Program-made: the position numbers and the translations under genes | Notes under the pieces: model-generated | Database searches by the model: none | Told to the model about the DNA's origin: nothing | What the model saw: only the letters and a program-made list of their open reading frames with translations | Part shown: piece after piece, positions 33,991 through 42,892 of the stretch | How the letters are laid out: every line of letters begins with the position of its first letter | Numbering within the stretch: position 1 is the stretch's first letter | NCBI GenBank assembly: GCA_039818945.1 | Contig: JBCBSZ010000017.1 | Coordinates: forward strand, 1-64,000 | Direction: 5' to 3' | Length of the DNA: 64,000 nucleotides | Source: JBCBSZ01 sp039818945 | GTDB taxonomy: Bacteria > Actinomycetota > Acidimicrobiia > Acidimicrobiales > Poriferisodalaceae

Positions 33991-34623
33991 TCAGCCGCCC
34001 TGGACGAAGGGCTCCTGAGCACGCACGATCACCCGGCCGGCGAAGTCGGCGTCGACGTCCGCGACCGAGTCCTCCACCTCGGAGAGGAACGCGTCGTCCA
34101 CCGCCTGGTCGGGCAGGGTCGGCACCCAGACCGTGACGTCGCCGAACTGGTCGCTCGACAGCGACATCGTCACGTCGATCGGGATGGCGGCGTAGAGCCG
34201 CTGCTTCGTCCGCTCCACCTCGGGGCGCGCCGCACGCGCCACCTCGAACCCCCGGAGCTCCCAGGCGGGAGCGGCCCGCTCCCCGATCTCGGCCGCGAGC
34301 TCCCGCTCCTCGGCGGTCAGCTCGGTGGCGTGGATCACGAAGCCGCGTTGATCCGGCGTCACGACGAGCTGCGAGAAGCTGCAGGGCAGGGCCTGCACGA
34401 GCTCGGCCTCCACGAGGTCGAGACCGCTCAGCTGCTGCAGCATCGTGGCCGCCGTGCCGCCGCCGGTCACCGCCACCGGCGTCGGAAGCGGTAACCCGAT
34501 GACCGGGCAGTCCTGGGTCGATGCCGTCGAGTCGGTGGATGGCGACGGCTCCGAGCCGCACCCGCCCAGCGCGAGCAGCCCGATCGCGCCCACCACGGCC
34601 CACCAACTCCTCCATCCACCCAC
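33991..34623 (-). CDS. Putative lipoprotein, unknown function
   Basis: A 210-residue protein. The short hydrophobic N-terminus ends in a lipobox-like LALGGC (Cys about 22), followed by Ser/Thr-rich spacing (SEPSPSTDSTASTQDC), so it should be anchored to the outer face of the membrane. The remaining domain is not recognised. Start GTG 34623 is fixed by TACGCT (34631-34636, minus strand) seven bases upstream with no Shine-Dalgarno. Confidence 0.78.
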   Translation of the reverse strand: MGGWRSWWAVVGAIGLLALGGCGSEPSPSTDSTASTQDCPVIGLPLPTPVAVTGGGTAATMLQQLSGLDLVEAELVQALPCSFSQLVVTPDQRGFVIHATELTAEERELAAEIGERAAPAWELRGFEVARAARPEVERTKQRLYAAIPIDVTMSLSSDQFGDVTVWVPTLPDQAVDDAFLSEVEDSVADVDADFAGRVIVRAQEPFVQGG

Positions 34624-34630
34624 CGCAGCG

Positions 34631-34636
34631 AGCGTA
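34631..34636 (-). promoter_or_regulatory. -10 element TACGCT, leaderless spacing
   Basis: On the minus strand TACGCT ends seven bases before GTG 34623. Confidence 0.5.
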
Positions 34637-34703
34637 CGGGTCCTCGGATCGCAGCGAGCGTCGCCCCGGTCATCTCAGTCTGGCGTCGCGCGCCGAACCG
34701 ACG

Positions 34704-34709
34704 TAACAT
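34704..34709 (+). promoter_or_regulatory. -10 element TAACAT, leaderless spacing
   Basis: TAACAT ends six bases before ATG 34716, with no Shine-Dalgarno. Confidence 0.5.
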
Positions 34710-34715
34710 GCGACC

Positions 34716-35705
34716 ATGGCCACGACGATCGAGGACTGGGACGAGCAGATCGCGCCGATCACCGGTGCCCTGGCGCCCGACGACCTCACGCCCTTCGAGG
34801 GTGTGCCCGACCTCCTGCGCCCCGACGGCCGGCCCGCTCCCCCGCTGCGAGCCGAGCTGCGCGACGTCGCGAGCTGGCGCAACGCCTGGACCGTCGCGAG
34901 CGTCTACCTGCTCATCGTCGCCAACGCCGCCGCCGCGCTGTGGATCGACTCGCTGCTCTGGTGGCCCGTCGCCGTGCTGATCGCCGGGACGCTCTTCGGG
35001 CGGATCTACATCCTCCACCACGAGGCAGCCCACGCGATGCTGTTCCGCAACCGGGCGGTGAACGACTTCACGATGCGGTGGGTCCTCGATCTGCCGGCCT
35101 TCGGATCCGGCGAGGACACCTACCGCCGGGTGCACGCGGCGCACCACCGCGACGAGTTCGGCCCCCGCGAACCCGACCTCGGGCTCTACGCCCGCTACCC
35201 CATCACCCGGGCCTCGATGCGCCGCAAGCTCGTGCGCGACGGCACCGGTCAGTCGGCCTGGAAGCTCCTCAAGGGACCGCTGCTCGGGATCTTCTCGTCC
35301 GGTCGGCGGGCTCGCAGCGCCCGGTTCCTCGCCGGCCAGGCGGCCGTCTTCACGCTGTTCTGGGCGGTGTCGGGGCAGTGGTGGCTCTACCTCGTCCTCT
35401 GGTTGCTGCCCAACATCACGGTCTGGCGGGTCATCAACCGGCTCCGGGCGATCGCCGAGCACGCCGGCATGACACGCTCCGACGACCGTCGCCGCACGAC
35501 CCATCACGTGCGTCAGGGATGGCTGGCCCGGGCCACGATCGTGCCGTTCCACACCGGTTGGCACCTCGCCCACCACGTCGACGCCGGGATCCCGTGGCGG
35601 AACCTCCCCCGGCTCCACGACGAGCTCGAGGCCGCCGGCTACCTCGACGGCGTCACGGTCTGGCCGAACTACCGGTCGCTGTGGCGGGCCCTCGCCCAGG
35701 GGTGA
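34716..35705 (+). CDS. Membrane fatty acid desaturase
   Basis: A 329-residue di-iron membrane enzyme. Three histidine boxes are visible: HHEAAH, HAAHHRDE and GWHLAHHVD, with hydrophobic segments between (VASVYLLIVANAAAALWI, VAVLIAGTLFGRIYIL, FTLFWAVSGQWWLYLVLWL). It should desaturate or hydroxylate an acyl or carotenoid-type substrate; the redox partner is not adjacent. ATG 34716 has TAACAT six bases upstream. It is coupled to the PaaX-like regulator by a GTGA overlap. Confidence 0.92.
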   Translation: MATTIEDWDEQIAPITGALAPDDLTPFEGVPDLLRPDGRPAPPLRAELRDVASWRNAWTVASVYLLIVANAAAALWIDSLLWWPVAVLIAGTLFGRIYILHHEAAHAMLFRNRAVNDFTMRWVLDLPAFGSGEDTYRRVHAAHHRDEFGPREPDLGLYARYPITRASMRRKLVRDGTGQSAWKLLKGPLLGIFSSGRRARSARFLAGQAAVFTLFWAVSGQWWLYLVLWLLPNITVWRVINRLRAIAEHAGMTRSDDRRRTTHHVRQGWLARATIVPFHTGWHLAHHVDAGIPWRNLPRLHDELEAAGYLDGVTVWPNYRSLWRALAQG

Positions 35706-36463
35706 GCGGCCCCTCCCAGACGGCGCTCTCGACCCGCTCGGTCCTGCTCTCGGGGCTCCTCGGCACCGAACCTCCTCGCCTCCCGGTCTCGCGGCTGATC
35801 CGCCTCGCCGCCCTCTTCGGCTCGTCCGACGGCGCGGTCCGCACGGCGCTGTCGCGCCTGGTGGCCGCGGGCGAGCTCGAGGCCGACGACGGCTGGTACG
35901 AGCTGTCGCCCCGACTCGTCGCCCGGCAGGAGCGCCAGGACAGGAGCCGACGGCTCGAACGCCGACCGTGGGACGGTTCCTGGCGGCTGCTGATCGTCCG
36001 CGACGGCCGACGCGAGCGAGCGGACCGCGACGCCCTGCGCCGGGCTCTGACCGCCCATCGTCATGGGGAGCTGCGCGAGGGCGTGTGGGGACGACCGGAC
36101 AACCTCGTCGCCGAGGACCCGCCAGAGGCGCTGGGCCAGTGCGAGCTCCTCGTCGGGGCCCGCCCCGAGGACCCGGTCGCCCTGGCCACCGGCCTCTGGG
36201 ACCTCGCGGGTTGGACGGCAGGGGCCGACGAGCTCCGCGAGCAGCTCGCGCCGCTGCACGAGCGGATCGTCGCCGGCGACGAACAGGCGCTGCGGCCCGG
36301 TTTCGAGCTGGCCGCAGCCGTGCTCCGCCACCTCCTCGACGACCCCGCCCTCCCCACGGAGCTGCACGACGATCGCGGGGCAGCCGAGCTGCTGCGCGAG
36401 GACTACGACGCCTACGACCGGGCGTTCCGGGCCCTGCTGCTCGACTGGCTCAGCGGGGGTTGA
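35702..36463 (+). CDS. PaaX-like transcriptional regulator
   Basis: A 253-residue protein with an N-terminal winged helix (VSRLIRLAALFGSSDGAVRTALSRLVAAGELEADDGWYELS), a middle ferredoxin-like domain (RPWDGSWRLLIVRDG) and a C-terminal helical domain, as in PaaX, which senses phenylacetyl-CoA. Here it follows a desaturase rather than phenylacetate genes, so its ligand may be another acyl-CoA. Start overlaps the desaturase stop (GTGA). Confidence 0.87.
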   Translation: MSGPSQTALSTRSVLLSGLLGTEPPRLPVSRLIRLAALFGSSDGAVRTALSRLVAAGELEADDGWYELSPRLVARQERQDRSRRLERRPWDGSWRLLIVRDGRRERADRDALRRALTAHRHGELREGVWGRPDNLVAEDPPEALGQCELLVGARPEDPVALATGLWDLAGWTAGADELREQLAPLHERIVAGDEQALRPGFELAAAVLRHLLDDPALPTELHDDRGAAELLREDYDAYDRAFRALLLDWLSGG

Positions 36464-36514
36464 ACGAGGGCGAAAGGTTGGTCGTTCACCGACCGGACCG
36501 GCGGCTCGCGCCGC

Positions 36515-36520
36515 TACCGT
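36515..36520 (+). promoter_or_regulatory. -10 element TACCGT, leaderless spacing
   Basis: TACCGT ends seven bases before the GTG (36528) of ppc. Confidence 0.5.
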
Positions 36521-36527
36521 CGCGCCC

Positions 36528-39257
36528 GTGGCCCTCCTCGACGACATCGACCGACGCGACCGCGCCCTGCGCGACGACATCCGCCGCCTCGGCCGCCAGC
36601 TCGGCGACACGCTCGAACGCCAGGAGGGTCCGGAGATCCTGGCGCTCGTCGAGCGGGTCAGGATCCTGGCCCGCTCACTACGTCGCGACGGCGACCAGGA
36701 CGCGGGACGCGAGCTGTCCGAGCTCCTCGCCGAGGCCGACCTCGTCGACGCGATCCTGCTCGCCCGCGCGTTCACGACGTTCTTCCACCTCGCCAACGTC
36801 GCCGAGCAGGTGCATCGGATCGAGGAGCTGAACACCGGACCGCGCTCGGCGGCCAGCGGACGCTTCCGGGCGACCGCCGAGCGCGTCCTCGACCGGGGTG
36901 TCGACGCCGCCGACCTGGCGGCACTGGTCGAACGGGCGGACCTGCGGCCGGTCGTGACCGCGCACCCGACCGAGGCGTCGCGCCGATCGATCCTCGACAA
37001 GCTCTCGGAGATCGCGGTGCTCCTCGGCCGGCGAAACGACACCTCGGTGCCCGCCCACGAGGAGGAGCGGATCGACCGACGGATCCAGGTGCTGATCGAC
37101 CAGCTGTGGCAGACCGACGAGATCCGGCGGGAGAAGCCCCGGCCGCTCGACGAGGCCCGCTCGATCCTCTGGTACGTCGAGCAGACGTTGCGCCACGGTC
37201 TGCCCGAGCTGCTCGACGACGTGCACGGCGTGCTCGACGATCTCGGCGTGGCCGTCCCGAGCGAGACCGCTCCGATCCGCTTCGGGACCTGGGTGGGCGG
37301 CGACCGCGACGGCAACCCGTTCGTCACCCCGGAGGTGACCCGGGAGGTGGTCGGCCTGCAGCGCTCCCTCGCTCTCGGCCTGCTCCGCGACGAGCTCCGC
37401 CCGCTCCTGCGGGAGCTCTCCATGTCCGTCGAGATCCGACCGGCGAGCGCCGAGCTCGACCGCTGGCTGAAGGAACGCGCCGACGACTACGCCGACGTGC
37501 TCGCCGACGTCGGCCGGATCAACGACGGCGAGCCGTACCGCCTCGCGCTCGCCATCATCCGCCAGCGCGTCGAGGAGACCGCCGAGTCGCCGCCGACCGA
37601 CCGGGCCTACCGCCACCCCGACGAGCTCGCCGAGGATCTCGCCGTGCTGCATCGCAGCCTCGTCGAGCACGACGGTGAGCTCGTCGCGCAGGGTCGTCTC
37701 GCGAGGGTGCGGCGGCTCGTGACCGCCTCCGGCTTCCACCTGGCGACGCTCGACATCCGCGAGCACGCGCGCCGTCATCACGAGGCGCTCTCCCGGCTCT
37801 TCGCGCTGCACGGCGAGCCGTACGACGAGCTCGATCGCGGCGCCAGGGCCGAGCGCCTCGGCGAGGAGCTGGCCGGCCGGCGCCCACTCGCGCCCGCCGC
37901 CACACCCGTCGACCAGGCCGATGCGCTGGCGGTCTTCCACGAACTGCGAGGCCTGCTCGACGCCAACGGCGACGGGCTCGTCGAGTCCTACATCGTGTCG
38001 ATGACGACCGGTGTGGACGACCTCCTCGCCGTCGCGGTGCTGGCGCGCGAGGCGGGCCTCATCGATCTCGCGGCCGGCATCGCCCGATTCAGCATCGTGC
38101 CGCTCTTCGAGACCATCGACGACCTCCGCAACATCGGCACGACGATGGACCAGCTCCTGTCGACCCCCGCCTACCGAGAGCTGGTCCGGCTGCGCGGCGA
38201 TCACCAGGAGGTGATGGTCGGCTACAGCGACTCCAACAAGGACGGAGGGATCACCACATCGCAGTGGGAGATCCATCAGGCGCTCCGCCGCCTGCGCGAT
38301 GTCGCAGCCGACCACGGCGTCCGGATCCAGGTCTTCCACGGGCGAGGGGGCACCATCGGCCGCGGCGGCGGCCCGACGAACAAGAGCATCCTCGGGCAGC
38401 CGGCCGGCCTGCTCGACGGCGAGGTGAAGATCACCGAGCAGGGCGAGGTGATCTCCGACAAGTTCGGCCTGCCCGAGCTCGCCCACCGGAACCTGGACCT
38501 CGCCTTCTCGGCGCTGATCGAGGCCTCGCTCTCCCACCGTGAGCCGCTCGTCGACCGGACGACCCTCCACCGCTGGGACGAGGTGATGGAGATCGTGTCG
38601 ACCTCGGCGTTCGCCGCCTATCGCGAGCTAATCGAGTCGGACGGCTTCGTCGAGTACTTCCGCAGCTCGACGCCGGTCGAGGAGCTGGCGGAGCTCAAGA
38701 TCGGCAGCCGGCCGGCCCGTCGCGGCGGCTCCGACAGCGGCATCGACGACCTCCGCGCCATCCCCTGGGTGTTCGGGTGGACGCAGTCACGGCAGATCAT
38801 TCCCGGGTGGTACGGCCTCGGCACGGGCCTGGCGGCCGCCCGTGCCGCCGGCCATGGCGACTCGCTCGTGGCGATGACCGCGCAGTGGCCGTTCTTCGCG
38901 ACGTTCGTCTCGAACGTCGAGATGACGCTCGCGAAGACCGACCTGACGATCGCCGAGCGCTACGTCGAGCGCCTCGTCGCACCGGAGCACCGCGCCACCT
39001 TCGACACCATCTGCGCCGAGCACGCCCTGACGACGGCCGAGGTCGACTCGCTCACCGGTGGCGGCCTCCTCGCCCAGCTGCCGGTGCTGCAGCGGACGCT
39101 CGCCGTGCGCGACCGCTACCTCGACCCGCTCAACGTGCTCCAGGTCGAACTCCTGGCCCGCACCCGCGAGCCGGCGGCGGCGGCCGACGAGCGATGCCGA
39201 CGTGCGCTCCTGCTCACCGTCAACGGCGTCGCCGCCGGGCTGCGCAACACCGGCTGA
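36528..39257 (+). CDS. ppc: Phosphoenolpyruvate carboxylase
   Basis: A 909-residue anaplerotic enzyme making oxaloacetate from PEP and bicarbonate. Conserved catalytic elements are all present: VVTAHPTEASRRS (catalytic His), FGTWVGGDRDGNPFV, VMVGYSDSNKDGGI, the glycine loop FHGRGGTIGRGGGP, GSRPARR and IPWVFGWTQSR, with the C-terminal LRNTG. Length is that of a typical bacterial PEPC. GTG 36528 is supported by TACCGT seven bases upstream. It converges on the transglutaminase gene with 24 bases between stops. Confidence 0.97.
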   Translation: MALLDDIDRRDRALRDDIRRLGRQLGDTLERQEGPEILALVERVRILARSLRRDGDQDAGRELSELLAEADLVDAILLARAFTTFFHLANVAEQVHRIEELNTGPRSAASGRFRATAERVLDRGVDAADLAALVERADLRPVVTAHPTEASRRSILDKLSEIAVLLGRRNDTSVPAHEEERIDRRIQVLIDQLWQTDEIRREKPRPLDEARSILWYVEQTLRHGLPELLDDVHGVLDDLGVAVPSETAPIRFGTWVGGDRDGNPFVTPEVTREVVGLQRSLALGLLRDELRPLLRELSMSVEIRPASAELDRWLKERADDYADVLADVGRINDGEPYRLALAIIRQRVEETAESPPTDRAYRHPDELAEDLAVLHRSLVEHDGELVAQGRLARVRRLVTASGFHLATLDIREHARRHHEALSRLFALHGEPYDELDRGARAERLGEELAGRRPLAPAATPVDQADALAVFHELRGLLDANGDGLVESYIVSMTTGVDDLLAVAVLAREAGLIDLAAGIARFSIVPLFETIDDLRNIGTTMDQLLSTPAYRELVRLRGDHQEVMVGYSDSNKDGGITTSQWEIHQALRRLRDVAADHGVRIQVFHGRGGTIGRGGGPTNKSILGQPAGLLDGEVKITEQGEVISDKFGLPELAHRNLDLAFSALIEASLSHREPLVDRTTLHRWDEVMEIVSTSAFAAYRELIESDGFVEYFRSSTPVEELAELKIGSRPARRGGSDSGIDDLRAIPWVFGWTQSRQIIPGWYGLGTGLAAARAAGHGDSLVAMTAQWPFFATFVSNVEMTLAKTDLTIAERYVERLVAPEHRATFDTICAEHALTTAEVDSLTGGGLLAQLPVLQRTLAVRDRYLDPLNVLQVELLARTREPAAAADERCRRALLLTVNGVAAGLRNTG

Positions 39258-39275
39258 CCGAAGCCGACCCGACCC

Positions 39276-39305
39276 CTACTACTACTGCTGTTGTTGCTGT
39301 TGCTG
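39276..39305 (-). repeat. CAR/TAG triplet tract at a gene end
   Basis: On the minus strand seven CAG/CAA codons are followed directly by three TAG codons (10 triplets). The first TAG is the stop of the transglutaminase gene. The run looks like a CAG microsatellite whose last units changed C to T. Confidence 0.75.
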
Positions 39306-40259
39306 ATGGCGGTAGCGGTCGCCCGGTGAGGAGGTCGGCAGCACACCGCGGTCGGCGGGCCGGATGACCGCCGGCGGCTGGTAGGTCTCGTCCTGGCGAC
39401 GCATCTCGACGGTCGCGTCGAGCTCGGCGTCGCTCAGCCCGACGAAGCTCCCGTTGAAGGGGCAGACGTCGTCGTAGTGGCGTCCGTGACCGATCTTCAC
39501 GTGGAACTGCTCGACCGGGAGGCCGTTGGTGGGGTCGATCGCCACCCACCGATTGGGCGCCACCGCGGCCTCGACCCACGCGTGGGTCTGGATCTCGACC
39601 GCGTCGGTGTCGGCCGGCACGACGCCCGACTCGTCCGACGACGTGAACAGGAAACCCGACACGTAGCGGGCCGGGATGCCGAGCTGCCGGCACAATCCCA
39701 CGGTGGCGTGGGCGTAGTCCTGGCACACCCCCGCCCCGATCTCCCACGCCTCCGCGGCGGTGGTGGTGACCGTGGTGAGGCCCCGCTCGTAGCGGAGCCG
39801 TTCGCGCACAACGGCCTGGACGTCGAGGAGCACGTCGTGGGCGGTCGCGCCGTCGCCCCGATCGAGCGTCGAGGCGACCTCGAGCATCTTCGCATCGGGT
39901 TGGGTGGCCGGCGTCGGGACGACCTCGTCGTGGTGGGCCAGTCGCAGCGCGTTGCGCACCTCGGCGAGGGGCCGCAGGTCGTCGACGGGCACCGTGATCG
40001 ACCGCGTCTCCACCGACGATTCGGCCACGGTGACCAGCTCGTCGTGCGGGCCACGCACACCGAACGCCTCGACCCGCGTCCCCCAGTAGTCGCGGAAGGA
40101 CTGGACGTCGCTCTCGGGCGCGACCGTGAAGCGGTACTGCAGGACCGATTGGCGGTCGTTGTCGGCCGGGCACGCCCGCACCTCGTTGTGCGACTCGCGG
40201 ACCGGCGACGCGTAGCGGAACCGCGTGGTGTAGCGGATGTCGAACCGCTGGGGGCTCAT
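39282..40259 (-). CDS. Transglutaminase-like protein with C-terminal polyglutamine
   Basis: A 325-residue protein. An N-terminal beta domain (bacterial transglutaminase N-terminal type, starting RFDIRYTTRFRYASPVRESHNEVR) precedes a papain-like core with Cys179 (GAGVCQDYAH), His226 (THAWVEA) and Asp242 (VAIDPTNG). The last seven residues are all Gln, encoded by the triplet tract. The family partner of alpha-E and ATP-grasp proteins is likely to act in peptide or amide bond cleavage or ligation. ATG 40259 overlaps the upstream stop (ATGA). Confidence 0.92.
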   Translation of the reverse strand: MSPQRFDIRYTTRFRYASPVRESHNEVRACPADNDRQSVLQYRFTVAPESDVQSFRDYWGTRVEAFGVRGPHDELVTVAESSVETRSITVPVDDLRPLAEVRNALRLAHHDEVVPTPATQPDAKMLEVASTLDRGDGATAHDVLLDVQAVVRERLRYERGLTTVTTTAAEAWEIGAGVCQDYAHATVGLCRQLGIPARYVSGFLFTSSDESGVVPADTDAVEIQTHAWVEAAVAPNRWVAIDPTNGLPVEQFHVKIGHGRHYDDVCPFNGSFVGLSDAELDATVEMRRQDETYQPPAVIRPADRGVLPTSSPGDRYRHQQQQQQQ

Positions 40260-41284
40260 CGGGCATCACCTCCGAGCACCAGGCCACCGGGATGGACCAG
40301 CTGGTCACGGCTCCCCGGCCCACCGCGGAGCTCCTGGAGGTGGAGCTCGCCCAGATCGGCACCGCGGAAGTACGAGGTGGCGAGCAGATGGGCGACGTGC
40401 AGGATCCGGTCCTGCAGCTCCTCGAGGAAGCCGGCGACGTCGCCGCTGACGAGCTCGCCGATCTCGCGGAACTCGAGGTCGGAGCGCACCCGGCCGAGGT
40501 GCCGCCGCGGCGCCGAGAGCGTCTCGGACTGATCCAGCCCGGCGAGGTGCTCCTCGGCGGCGCGCAGCGAGTAGAAGACGCTCCGCGGGAACGAACGGTT
40601 CAGGAGCAGGAAGCCCAGCACCGATCGCATCTCGATGCGGGTGGACTGGTCGTGCACGAAGGCCTCGGCCGCCGAGGCCGAGTCGAGCACGCGGTTCCAG
40701 GTCGTGCCCATGGGCTTGCCGGCGGCGCCGAGGGTGCGCCGGACGTGCACCTCCAGCAACCGGCACGTCATCTCCGCCCGCTCGATCAGCACGCCCAACA
40801 TCAGGAAGCGCCACCGGTCGTCGCGGGGCAGCGTCTCGGTGGCGGTGCCGATGATGCGCTGGCAGTTCTGCTTCACGAAGGCGTACAGCTCGGACGGCAG
40901 CTGCCCGAGGTCGCTCTCGACGTCGCGCCCGACGAGACCGAGGTGGCACTCGTTGAACGCCTCGTACAGCTCCGCCGACAGCTGATCGCGGACGCTGCGG
41001 GCGTTCTCTCGTGCCCGGTACACGGCGTTGACCACGGCACCGGGGTTCTCGCTGTCGAGCACGAGGAAGCGCGTGACCGCCTCGGAGGTCAGCGGCTCGC
41101 CGGTCAGGGCGAACGACTGGTCGAGGTGGAGCACGTCGAGGAGGTCGGACCAGGCTCGCTCACCGCCGGCCGGTCCGGCATCGATCTGCTCGTGGAAGGT
41201 GACGTCGAGCATGCGGGCGGTGTCCTGGGCCCGCTCGATGTACCGACCGGCCCAGAAGAGGTTCTCGGCGTGACGGGACAGCAT
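40256..41284 (-). CDS. Alpha-E domain protein (DUF403)
   Basis: A 342-residue all-helical protein starting MLSRHAENLFWAGRYIERAQDTARMLD, the hallmark of the alpha-E family. No enzymatic motif is known. It sits between the circularly permuted ATP-grasp gene (TGATG overlap) and the transglutaminase gene (ATGA overlap), the widespread three-gene cassette thought to make or process a peptide-like compound. Confidence 0.92.
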   Translation of the reverse strand: MLSRHAENLFWAGRYIERAQDTARMLDVTFHEQIDAGPAGGERAWSDLLDVLHLDQSFALTGEPLTSEAVTRFLVLDSENPGAVVNAVYRARENARSVRDQLSAELYEAFNECHLGLVGRDVESDLGQLPSELYAFVKQNCQRIIGTATETLPRDDRWRFLMLGVLIERAEMTCRLLEVHVRRTLGAAGKPMGTTWNRVLDSASAAEAFVHDQSTRIEMRSVLGFLLLNRSFPRSVFYSLRAAEEHLAGLDQSETLSAPRRHLGRVRSDLEFREIGELVSGDVAGFLEELQDRILHVAHLLATSYFRGADLGELHLQELRGGPGSRDQLVHPGGLVLGGDAR

Positions 41285-42780
41285 CAGGCTCCCCCCTCGC
41301 CGACGAGCACCCACGTGTCCTTGGAGCCCCCGCCCTGCGACGAGTTCACGATGAGGCTGCCCTCCTGGAGGGCGACGCGGGTCAGGCCGCCCGGGATCAC
41401 CTCGATGCCGTCGGGCCGCGAGATGACGAAGGGGCGGAGGTCGACGTGGCGCGGCCCCACGCCCGCGTCGGTCACGGTCGGCAGCCGGGAGAGCTGCACC
41501 ACCTCCTGGGCGATCCATCCGCGGGGATCGTCGAGGATCGCCTGGCGGCACTCGGCCAGCTCCTCGTCGCTGGCCGACGGGCCGATCACGATCCCGTAGC
41601 CGCCCGACCCCGCCACCGGCTTGATGACCAGCTCGTCGAGGCGGTCCAGGACGACGGGCAGCTGGTCGGGCTCCCAGGGCCGGTAGGTCTCGACGTTCTG
41701 GAGGATCGGTTCCTCGCCGCAGAAGTGGCGGATCAGGTCGGGCACGAAGCAGTAGACGGCCTTGTCGTCGGCGGCGCCGTTGCCGATCGCGTTGGCCAGG
41801 GTGACGTTGCCGGCCCGGGCGGCGGCGAGCAGGCCCGGCACGCCGATCATCGACTCGCTCTTGAAGCCCACCGGGTCGAGGAACCGGTCGTCGAGGCGGC
41901 GGTAGATGACGTCGACGCGTTGCAGGCCGTCGGTGGTGCGCATGTAGACGACGTGGTCGTCGACGACGAGATCGCTGCCCTCGACGAGCTCGACCCCCAT
42001 CTCACGCGCCAGGAAGGCGTGCTCGAAGTACGCCGAGTTCATGGTGCCGGGGGTCAGCACCACGACCGTCGGGGAGGAGCTGCCCCCCGGAGCCACCTGC
42101 TCGAGAGCGTCGAGGAGCGCGGCGCCGTAGTGGTCGACCGGGCGGATCTGGTGGGCCCCGGACACCTGCGGGAAGAGGCGCTTCATCACCTCCCGGTTCT
42201 CCAGCACGTACGAGACGCCGCTCGGGTTGCGGAGGTTGTCCTCCAACACCCGGAAGCGGCCGTCGACGTCGCGCACGACGTCGATGCCGGCGACGAGGGC
42301 CCGGACGCCACCGGGGGCCGGCACCCCGAACGCCTCGCGGCAGAAGCCGTCGGACGAGGTGACGATCCAGTCCGGCACCACGCCGTCGGTGATCGCCGAC
42401 CGCGAGCCCACGTAGAGGTCGTCGAGGAACATGTTGAGTGCCCGCACCCGCTGCTCGAGGCCGGCCTCGAGCTCGGCCCAGTCCTCGCCCGGGATGATCC
42501 GGGGCACCAGGTCCATCAGGAGGAGCTTCTCCGCCCCGGCATCGTCGCCGTAGACGGTGAACGTGATCCCCCGCGTCCGGAACATGGCGTCGCGCATCGA
42601 CGAGCGCCGATCGAGCTCGCGCACGCTGAAGTTGCCGATCTGGGCCAGGAAGCGCTCGTAGTGATCGCGGGCGTCGCCGACGGTGGCGAACGCCTCGTCC
42701 CACACCCCGGTGCCCGGGTCGTACCCCTCGAAGAGACTCCGCACGAGCCCCACCCTCGTCTCCGCACTGGTCGAGGCCAT
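41284..42780 (-). CDS. Circularly permuted ATP-grasp protein (DUF404/DUF407 type)
   Basis: A 498-residue ligase-like protein. It opens with a helical region (YDPGTGVWDEAFATVGDARDHYERFLAQIG), has the MFRTRGITFTVYGDD and LEDNLRNPSGVSYVLENREVMKR motifs, and the nucleotide-binding VIKPVAGSGGYGIVIGP. Proteins of this class are expected to form carboxylate-amine bonds using ATP; the substrate is unknown. ATG 42780 has GGAAGGA somewhat far upstream (about 13 bases). It is the first gene of the ATP-grasp/alpha-E/transglutaminase operon. Confidence 0.92.
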   Translation of the reverse strand: MASTSAETRVGLVRSLFEGYDPGTGVWDEAFATVGDARDHYERFLAQIGNFSVRELDRRSSMRDAMFRTRGITFTVYGDDAGAEKLLLMDLVPRIIPGEDWAELEAGLEQRVRALNMFLDDLYVGSRSAITDGVVPDWIVTSSDGFCREAFGVPAPGGVRALVAGIDVVRDVDGRFRVLEDNLRNPSGVSYVLENREVMKRLFPQVSGAHQIRPVDHYGAALLDALEQVAPGGSSSPTVVVLTPGTMNSAYFEHAFLAREMGVELVEGSDLVVDDHVVYMRTTDGLQRVDVIYRRLDDRFLDPVGFKSESMIGVPGLLAAARAGNVTLANAIGNGAADDKAVYCFVPDLIRHFCGEEPILQNVETYRPWEPDQLPVVLDRLDELVIKPVAGSGGYGIVIGPSASDEELAECRQAILDDPRGWIAQEVVQLSRLPTVTDAGVGPRHVDLRPFVISRPDGIEVIPGGLTRVALQEGSLIVNSSQGGGSKDTWVLVGEGGA

Positions 42781-42892
42781 GTCGGGTCTGGGTCCTTCCC
42801 GTGAACGGTCCGTCCGCTCGCTCGGTGCACAGGATCGCAGAAGCGGACGTCGCGGGGACGATTCGGCGACGCCGTCGGCCACACTGGCCGAC

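Noticed and set aside
33940..34012. tRNA-like D-arm (TAGCTCAGCGG) after the NMO gene
   Set aside because: No anticodon arm or GGTTCGAAT-type T-arm follows at the right distance, and the stretch overlaps the end of the lipoprotein gene.
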